Assembly (NCBI GenBank): GCA_017353825.1
Contig: JAFMSC010000045.1
Span: 1-14,922, forward strand
Reading direction: 5' to 3'
From: Hyphomicrobiaceae bacterium
GTDB taxonomy: Bacteria > Pseudomonadota > Alphaproteobacteria > Rhizobiales > Hyphomicrobiaceae
Length of the DNA: 14,922 bases
The number at the start of each line of letters is the position of its first letter. The first letter of the stretch is position 1. A program made the position numbers and the translations under genes. The notes under the pieces were generated by a model that was not told the origin of the DNA, did no database searches, and saw only the letters and a program-made list of their open reading frames with translations. Of this stretch, positions 6,802-13,900 are shown one piece after another.

Positions 6802-9800
6802 ATGGCGGAGGCAAGCCGCGAGCGGCGCACCGGCATACCGCGGGGCACGGATGTCCGTACCGAAGCGGATGCCGGAAAGGCGCGCGTGTACGTCTCCTAC
6901 GGCCGCGACGAGCTCGATTTTTCCGACCAGCTCGCCGCAGGTCTCGATGCGTGCGGCTTCGACCCGGTTCTCGACCGCCACGGCATCGCCGGCGAGCAGG
7001 GATGGCAGAGGAGGCTCGGCGCTCTCATCCAAGCCGCCGATACCGTGGTGTTCGTGCTCTCGCCATCCTCTGCGGCCTCGAAAGTGTGCACTTGGGAGGT
7101 CGAGGAGGCATCCCGGCTCAACAAGCGCATCATTCCAGTGGGCTTCCGTCCGCTCGACGACATACATCCGCCGCGCGCCATCCAGGACCTAGGCTGCATC
7201 TACTTCTATCGCGAGCCGAATGCGCCGGGTAGCGCATTCGGCTCGGGCCTGGCGCACCTCGCCCATGCCCTCAACAGCGATCTCGACTGGCTGCGCGACC
7301 ACACGCATCTTGCCCAGCGCGCTGCCGATTGGGAGGCCGGCCGCCGATCGGTCGACCTCCTCCTGTCCGGCGACGACCTCGCCCGGGCGCGCACTTGGCT
7401 GGCACTGAGGCCTCCGGGCACGCCTGGGCCGACCGCCCTGCACCTTGAGTTCATCGGCACAAGTGCCGACGAAGAGGCAGCCCGCATCGAGGCCGAGCGG
7501 CGCGAGATCGAGGCGGCGGCGGCCGCCCAGGCCAAACAGGCCGCGGCCCTGAGGGCCGCTGAGGAGGCCGCCGGTAGGCGCAGACGGCTGCGCATCATCG
7601 CGTTCTGGGTGCTGACAGTTGCCGTGGTGGTGAGCGGGTGGCTGGCGTTCCGGGCCTTCGAGGAGGTCGCCCGAAGGGAGGCGGCCCGGCGCGCGGCCGT
7701 CGCGGCGCAGCACAAAGCCGAGGAGAACACCGAGGGCGTCGAGGCGGCGCTGGCCCAGGTCGAGTCCGAGAAGGACCGCACCGAGGCGAAGCTGAAGGAG
7801 ACGCAGACCGCCCAGTCCCGCTTCCTGGCGGTGAAGGCGCGGGAGGCTCTGGAGGTACAGGACCACACTAAGGCGGTCCTGATTGCGCTTGAGGCCCTTC
7901 CGGAGCCCGGGGTCGAGCCCCGGCGTCCAATTGTCGACGGGGTGCCGGCCATTCTCTACGAGGCGCTGGGCGCATTGCGCGAAGAGCGCGTCCTGGTGCG
8001 CCACACCGGCGCCGTCCTGGGCGTGGCGTTCAGCCCAGATGGGAAACGCTTGGTGACGGCGTCGGCGGACGGCACCGCCCGCTTGTGGGATCCCGCCGAC
8101 GGCAAGGACATTGCCGTCTTGAAGGGGCACGCGGGCCCGGTGCTGGGCGTCGCCTTCAGCCCCGACGGCAGATGGCTGGTCACGGCGTCCGGAGACGGGA
8201 CGGCGCGCCTGTGGACCGCCGGCGACGGGCGGGAGCTCGCCGTCCTAAAGGGTCATACCGGCCCGGTGCTGATGGCCGCATTCAGCTCAGACGGCACGCG
8301 CTTGGTGACGGCGTCCGAGGACCACACGGCGCGGGTGTGGGACGGAGCGGAGACCGTCGCGCTCCTCAAGGGCCACACCGGCGCGGTGCGCAGCGCGACG
8401 TTCAACACAGCGGGCACACGCGTGGTCACGGCCTCCGACGACGGCACGGTGCGCACCTGGGACTGGAGCGCTGGCAAGGAGACCGCCATTTTCAAAGGCC
8501 ACACACGAGCGGTACGCAGCGCATTCTACAGCGCCGACGGTAAGCGCGTGGTAACGGCCTCCGACGACGGCACGGCGCGCATCTGGGAGCCGGGCAGCGG
8601 CAAGGAGATCGCGGTCCTCAAGGGACATGCCCGGTCGGTGGGGAGCGCGACGTTCAGCCCCGACGGCAAGTGGCTGCTGACGGCGTCCCAGGACGGCACC
8701 GCTCGCATCTGGGATGCCGGCAGCGGCAAGGAGATCGCCGTTCTGAGCGGCCACGCCGCCCCGCTGCGCAGCGCGGCGTTCAGTCCCGACGGTAAGCGCG
8801 TCATTACAGCGTCCGACGACCGCACAGCGCGCCTGTGGAAAGCCGCCGATGGCAGCGAGCTCGCCGTCTTCAGCGGACACGCCGGGGCCGTGGAGGCCGC
8901 GGTGTTCAGCCCGGACGGGGAGCGCGTGGCAACCGCCTCGCGCGACAACAGCTCGAGCCTGTGGGACGCGGCGGGCCGCACCCATGGTGCCACCGTGCTG
9001 GACAGCGGCCCAGCCGAGAGTGCAGCGTTCAGTCCCGACGGTGGCCGTCTGGTGACGATTGCGGAGGGCAAGGAGGCACACCTGTGGGACGCCGCCGACG
9101 GCAAGCAGCTCGCCGTCCTCACGGGGCAAGTCAGCCCGGCGTTCAGCGCCGACGGCAAACGGCTGGTGAGCGTCGATGACCTTGTCGCACGCCTGTGGGA
9201 CGCGGCCGACGGCAAGCAGGTGGCCGTGCTGAAGGGCCACACCGCTCGCGTGGAAGCGGCGTTCTTCAGCCCCGACGCTAGCCGCGTGGCGACGGTATCA
9301 GAGGACCAGACTGCGCGCATCTGGAATGCCGACGACGGCAAGGAGGTCGCTGTTCTCAAGGGCCACAGCGGCGAGGTGTGGGGAGCGGCGTTCAGCCCCG
9401 ATGGCAAGCACGTGGCAACCGCTTCCGGAGACGCCACCGCCCGCCTTTGGGACGCGGCCACCGGCACCAGCCTCGCGGTCCTGGAAGGTCATACCGCGAC
9501 GGTGGAGCAGGTGGTGTTCAGCCCCGACGGCAAGCGTTTGGCAACCGCCTCCTACGACAAGACCGCGCGCCTCTGGGACGCCACCGATGGCAGCCCCATC
9601 GCAATCCTCAGGGGCCACAACAGCGAGGTGCGGAGCGCCGCCTTCAGCTCCGACAGCAAGCGCGTGCTGACGGTCTCCAACGATTTCGTCGCGCACCTGT
9701 GGGATGCCGCCAATGGCCGGCAGATCGCCGTCCTGAAGCGCGTTGGTCGTCCATTCGGGAACGCGGCATTCAGCCCGGATGGCAAGCTTGTGATGACCGC

Positions 9801-10512
9801 CGACGGCCGTACGGCGCGCCTGTGGGACGCCGGCGACGGCCGGGAGGTTGCCGTCCTCGCGGGCCACACCAAGGCGGTGTGGAACGTGGCCTTCAGCACC
9901 GATGGCAAGCGGGCGCTGACGGCTTCCGAAGACGGCACCGCACGCCTTTGGGACACCGCAGAGCGCCGGGAGCTCGCCGCCTTCAAGGGCCATGGCGGTC
10001 CGGTCGAGAGCGCGGCATTCAGCGCCGACGGCACCCGCGTCGCGACCACGTCCTACGACAAGACCGTGCGCATCTGGGATTTTCCCTGGACCTCGCTCGC
10101 CGAGTTGATCGATGTCGCGATCGCCCGGGCTCCGCGCTGCCTGGTGGAACGGGAGCGGCACAGCCTGTTCCTGGGGGAAGAGGCGCCCGGGTGGTGCTAC
10201 ACGCTCGCCAAGGCGCCCTACCGGCCGCGCCGCTTCGGCTTTGTCCACAGCGCCATCGACAAAGCTCGGGCTGCGCGGCTGCGACTCGCCACACCCGAGG
10301 GGGTGGTGATCGATCGGGTGCAAAAGGGCCTGCCCGCGCAAGCGGCGGGCCTCAGGATGGACGACGTGGTGCTGGCCGCGGACGGCACCCCGGTCCCCGA
10401 CCAGCAGAGCCTCACCGCGGCGCTCGACCGCGTCCCGGTGGACGGCAGCATCCGCCTCACGGTCCTGCGCGCCGGGCAGCGCCTGGAAATCGAGCTGAAG
10501 CCGGCGTTCTGA
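6802..10512 (+). CDS. TIR-transmembrane-WD40(x17)-PDZ protein
   Basis: The start is well fixed: an in-frame TAG lies at 6784-6786 and CGGGGGA precedes the ATG. Residues 27-160 are a bacterial TIR domain (ARVYVSYGRDE, then the LSPSS.ASKVCTWEVEEA helix); E99 sits where NAD-cleaving TIR enzymes have their catalytic glutamate. An Ala/Glu-rich coiled coil (222-258) is followed by Arg259-264 and one hydrophobic helix (265-283), then a second charged coil (285-340). A short helix pair, LAVKAREAL to LIALEALPEP, resembles the segment before WD40 repeats in STAND proteins. Seventeen WD40 repeats run from about 397 to 1094. A RCLVERER..LFL..EAPGWCY segment (1112-1132) leads to a PDZ domain (about 1160-1233; GVVIDRVQKGLPAQAAGLRMDDVV). 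No P-loop NTPase is present. Arginines before the helix favour a cytosolic TIR domain and WD40/PDZ outside. Likely a ligand-gated TIR effector or scaffold; NADase activity and any role in phage defence are inference. Confidence 0.92.
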   Translation: MAEASRERRTGIPRGTDVRTEADAGKARVYVSYGRDELDFSDQLAAGLDACGFDPVLDRHGIAGEQGWQRRLGALIQAADTVVFVLSPSSAASKVCTWEVEEASRLNKRIIPVGFRPLDDIHPPRAIQDLGCIYFYREPNAPGSAFGSGLAHLAHALNSDLDWLRDHTHLAQRAADWEAGRRSVDLLLSGDDLARARTWLALRPPGTPGPTALHLEFIGTSADEEAARIEAERREIEAAAAAQAKQAAALRAAEEAAGRRRRLRIIAFWVLTVAVVVSGWLAFRAFEEVARREAARRAAVAAQHKAEENTEGVEAALAQVESEKDRTEAKLKETQTAQSRFLAVKAREALEVQDHTKAVLIALEALPEPGVEPRRPIVDGVPAILYEALGALREERVLVRHTGAVLGVAFSPDGKRLVTASADGTARLWDPADGKDIAVLKGHAGPVLGVAFSPDGRWLVTASGDGTARLWTAGDGRELAVLKGHTGPVLMAAFSSDGTRLVTASEDHTARVWDGAETVALLKGHTGAVRSATFNTAGTRVVTASDDGTVRTWDWSAGKETAIFKGHTRAVRSAFYSADGKRVVTASDDGTARIWEPGSGKEIAVLKGHARSVGSATFSPDGKWLLTASQDGTARIWDAGSGKEIAVLSGHAAPLRSAAFSPDGKRVITASDDRTARLWKAADGSELAVFSGHAGAVEAAVFSPDGERVATASRDNSSSLWDAAGRTHGATVLDSGPAESAAFSPDGGRLVTIAEGKEAHLWDAADGKQLAVLTGQVSPAFSADGKRLVSVDDLVARLWDAADGKQVAVLKGHTARVEAAFFSPDASRVATVSEDQTARIWNADDGKEVAVLKGHSGEVWGAAFSPDGKHVATASGDATARLWDAATGTSLAVLEGHTATVEQVVFSPDGKRLATASYDKTARLWDATDGSPIAILRGHNSEVRSAAFSSDSKRVLTVSNDFVAHLWDAANGRQIAVLKRVGRPFGNAAFSPDGKLVMTADGRTARLWDAGDGREVAVLAGHTKAVWNVAFSTDGKRALTASEDGTARLWDTAERRELAAFKGHGGPVESAAFSADGTRVATTSYDKTVRIWDFPWTSLAELIDVAIARAPRCLVERERHSLFLGEEAPGWCYTLAKAPYRPRRFGFVHSAIDKARAARLRLATPEGVVIDRVQKGLPAQAAGLRMDDVVLAADGTPVPDQQSLTAALDRVPVDGSIRLTVLRAGQRLEIELKPAF
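7990..10086 (+). repeat. Seventeen tandem WD40-coding repeats (about 123-126 bp each)
   Basis: Each unit encodes about 41 residues with the pattern GH...V..AAFSPDGKR.VTAS.DGTARLWD...GKE.AVLKG. Recurrent DNA words such as TTCAGCCCCGACGGCAAG are shared between units. Units 8-10 and 14-15 are degenerate: unit 10 has lost about six residues and unit 15 lacks part of the TAS.DGT strand. Seventeen is not a multiple of seven, so the array may fold as two propellers plus extra blades, or as two propellers of eight and nine blades. Confidence 0.88.
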
Positions 10513-10560
10513 TGACTGAGGGTAGCCCCGACCCTGCGGGAGACCGCGGCAAGATTGCAA

Positions 10561-10583
10561 GGAGCCGTAAAGGGAGCCGTAAA
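10561..10583 (+). repeat. Two tandem copies of GGAGCCGTAAA
   Basis: GGAGCCGTAAA occurs at 10561-10571 and again at 10573-10583, one G apart. It lies just downstream of the TIR gene stop. No function is evident; replication slippage is the simplest origin. Confidence 0.6.
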
Positions 10584-10682
10584 GCGAGATCCGCTTGGCT
10601 CGGAGATGCCCCTTGGGGACGTGGTGAGGGGACAGCTTGGTGATCTCCAACTCGCTGACGGCTTCCAACGTGCTCCTCTCAC

Positions 10683-10699
10683 CAGGGGCTGAGCCTCTG
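10683..10699 (+). terminator. Weak candidate terminator hairpin
   Basis: CAGGGGC-TGA-GCCTCTG forms a 7-bp stem with one G-T pair and a 3-nt loop. A short T-run (10708-10711) follows only after an 8-nt gap, which is poor for an intrinsic terminator. Its position after the TIR gene is suitable. Confidence 0.25.
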
Positions 10700-10820
10700 A
10701 CAATTGCTTTTCTGCATGACGCGACCCCGCATGGCCCGCCGTCGACTCTGACCTCCATCAGCAATCGAATGTTGCCCGGCGCCCGTTTGTCCGTTCTCTG
10801 GTGACGGCGCTCTCGATCAT

Positions 10821-10865
10821 TCAGCTATCGGCTGTCCAGCGCGTTCGCCGGCAGGCAATAGCTGA
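10821..10865. repeat. 8-bp inverted repeat before the giant gene
   Basis: TCAGCTAT (10821-10828) and ATAGCTGA (10858-10865) are perfect complements across 29 nt, ending 41 nt before the start codon of the giant gene. It could be an operator or a leader hairpin; chance is not excluded. Confidence 0.35.
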
Positions 10866-10906
10866 TCGGCGGCGGCTGTGAACATCCTCGAGCTGGAGCC
10901 GGTGCA

Positions 10907-13900
10907 ATGATCCTCCAATCTCCTACCCAGGCCGAGCCATTGCTCCAAGCCGCCCTGGAGACGGTGCTCGCGCGTTTGCGGTCGCTTGTTGACCGCCCGG
11001 ACCGCGCCGATCTATTGACCCAGGCGTTCGGGGAGAACGCCAATCTGCCCGTTGCGGAGACCCTGCTCCGGACCCTGGCCGCCGGCAAGTTGCCGCGCGT
11101 CGAAGTGGTCAATCCCGATGTACTCGACGGCGCCTACGGTGCCTTCGTCGCGGCAAGCAACACCATCCTGGTCTCCGGGAGCCTAGCCCATAGCACGTCG
11201 GCCGATCATGCCGCGCTGTTGCCCGCAGTACTGCTCGAGGAGATCGGCCACTACATCGACGCCAGGGTGAACGCCGCGGACGCGCCCGGTGACGAGGGCG
11301 AGATCTTTGCGCGTCTCGCGCAGGGTGCACGGCTCGGGCAGGCAGAGCTTCAGTCGCTGCGATTGCAGAATGACCATGCCGCCATCTCGGTCGACGGGAA
11401 GACGGCGGCGGTCGAAGAGGCGACCTTGCTCGACGGCTCGCTCTCGGACTGGACGGCAGCCGACCGACTCGACGACGAGGCAAGCGGCGTGGCCGGCTAC
11501 GAGGCCTATGGGCGCTATGATGCTGGCACGAGCACGTTCGAGCTAGCGCTGCGTTCGCCGGTACCAATCGGCGCCAATTCAACGATCTGGCTGAACACTG
11601 ACCGCAACCTTGCCACTGGGTACCAGGTGTTTGGCTTCGCCGCCGGCGCCGAGTACAATATCAACTTCGATGCCTCCGGCACGCCGCATCTCTATACCGG
11701 GGCCGACGGCCAGACGCTGGTTCCCGACGCCACCGTCGACTTCGCCTACAGCGCCGACCGGACGGTCGTGGAGATGACCGTCTCCGGCGCTGCACTCGGC
11801 GGCACGCAGGCGCTCGACGCCTACATCGACGTCAATAACTCAGCGTTCCTGCCCAACGACTACTCCAATTTCACGTATACCGTTGCGGCGCCCCAGGCCC
11901 CGGCGCAGCCCGCCACCGTTGGCGCCGTCACGCTCGACGGCAGCCTCGCCGAATGGTCGGACCAAACCCGCATCGACCGCGTGGCGCCCGTGAACGGCTG
12001 GGAGGTCTACGGCCGGGTCTCCGACGACAGCTACGTGTTCGCGATCAAGGCGCCCGCGGGAACCACGGTCGGGCCCAACACCACCGCATGGCTCAATACT
12101 GACCAAGATGTGACCACAGGGTTCCAGATCTTCGCCACCTCCGGCGGCGCCGAGTACAACATCAACTTCGACAGCAACGGCGTGCCGTTCCTGTTCACGG
12201 GCGATGCCGGAGCGACGCCCGCGTCCACCGATCCACTCCCCTTCGCGCGCAGCGCCGACGGCACCACCGTCGAGTTTGCTGTGGCCAAGGCGGCGATCGG
12301 CAATCCGACCGCAATCGATGCCCTCATCGACGTCAACAACACCACCTTCCTGCCGGGGAATTTCTCTGGTCCGGCCTATACCGTGCTCGATAACTCCGAC
12401 CTGCCGGCGCGCACCGATGTCTCCAAGAAGGTGGCGATCGTCTATTCCGACACCACGGCGGAGCGCTACTTCGGCGATCCCGCGCTGCCGGGGCAGCACG
12501 ACATCAACCTGACGGCCTACTCGCAGCTCTTCATGGCGGCGCAGAACCAAGCTGCCATGGCCGGCGTCCCCTACGACATCCTGACCGAGGCTGATCTCAC
12601 AGACCTCTCCAAGCTCGTCAACTACGACGCCATCGTGTTCCCGTCGTTCCAGTTCGTGAACAGCGCCAATGTCACAGCCATCGAGAACAACCTGAAGCTG
12701 CTCACGCAGAATTACGATACCAGCCTCATCGCCGCCGGCAACTTCATGACCGCCGACCAGAACGGCACGGTCCTGCCGGGCGACGCCTACGCGCGCATGA
12801 AGGAGCTGTTCGACGTAGCGCCGCAGGCCAGCGGGTTCTCAGGCAGCACCAGCGCCGCGATCACCTCGGCTGGCACGGGCTTCGACGGCGTCGGCGGCTA
12901 TACCGCCGGCGAGGCGATCCACACCTATTCCAACACCGCCGGCGTCGGCTGGCTCGCCTTCACCGACGCGACCCCCGGCACGACGCCACTAACCGTGATC
13001 GACAATGAGACGATTACGGGCACGGGCGCGGGAACCTATGCCGCCGTCACCGCGAGCAGCATCAACGGCGACCGCAACGTGCACTTCTCCACCGAGGCCC
13101 TGCTCGGCGACAACAACCAGCTCTGGCAGGCGATCCAGTATGCGGTGGACGGCACCCAAGGTCCGACGGTGGGACTGCAGATGACCCGCGGGGACGCCAT
13201 CGTTGCTGCGCGCATCGACATGGACCAGGCGCAGGAGGCTTCCGATGTCACGCCAGAGGGTGGGGGGCCCGGCATCTACAACGCGCTGCTGCCGATCCTT
13301 AATGAGTGGAAGGCCGACTACAACTTCGTCGGGTCCTATTACATCGACATTGGCAACAATCCGCCCGATCAGCAGACCAATTGGGCGGTCTCGGGACCGC
13401 TCTATCAACAGATTCTCGCTATGGGCAACGAGATCGGTACCCACAGCTTCACGCATCCTGAGGACACCAATACGCTCACCCCCGCCCAGATCGAGTTCGA
13501 GTTCAACCAGTCGCAGCTCCTCATCGAGCAGCAACTCGGCATCGATGTTACGGGTGCCGCCGTTCCAGGCGCTCCCGAGCACCTGGCGACCGCGCTCGAG
13601 ATCCTGCCCTACTTCGACTACATCACCGGCGGCTATGCTGGCGTCGGCGCCGGCTATCCGGGCGCCATCGGCTACATCCTGCCGTCGGTGCAGAACCAAG
13701 TCTACATCGCTCCCAACGCCACCTTCGATTTCACGCTCAACGATTTCCGCGGCATGACGCCCGCCCAGGCCGATGCCTTCTGGGCTCAGGAGTGGGCGTC
13801 GTTGACGGCGCATGCGGATGCGCCGGTGGTGGTTTGGCCGTTCCACGATTACGGCCCGACCACGTGGCCGGTCGATGCCACTAAGCAGTCGCCCTACGAC

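Larger units (their letters stand above)
10513..10906. other. Intergenic region between the TIR gene and the giant gene
   Basis: No gene is supported in these 394 nt. They hold a 12-bp-period tandem duplication, a weak hairpin and an inverted repeat, listed separately. The promoter of the giant gene should lie here, but I could not pick a convincing one. Leftward open frames that cover part of it continue antisense through the WD40 array and are not genes. Confidence 0.5.

Noticed and set aside
6802..10512. Calling the TIR protein a canonical TIR-STAND (Avs/NLR-like) immune protein
   Set aside because: No Walker A or B motif or NTPase domain lies between the TIR domain and the WD40 repeats; a membrane helix and coiled coils take that place.
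9298..10764. 488-codon leftward open frame with repeats, and similar frames at 8287-9240 and 8526-9467
   Set aside because: The apparent repeats are the reverse reading of the WD40 units; the sense strand explains them fully.
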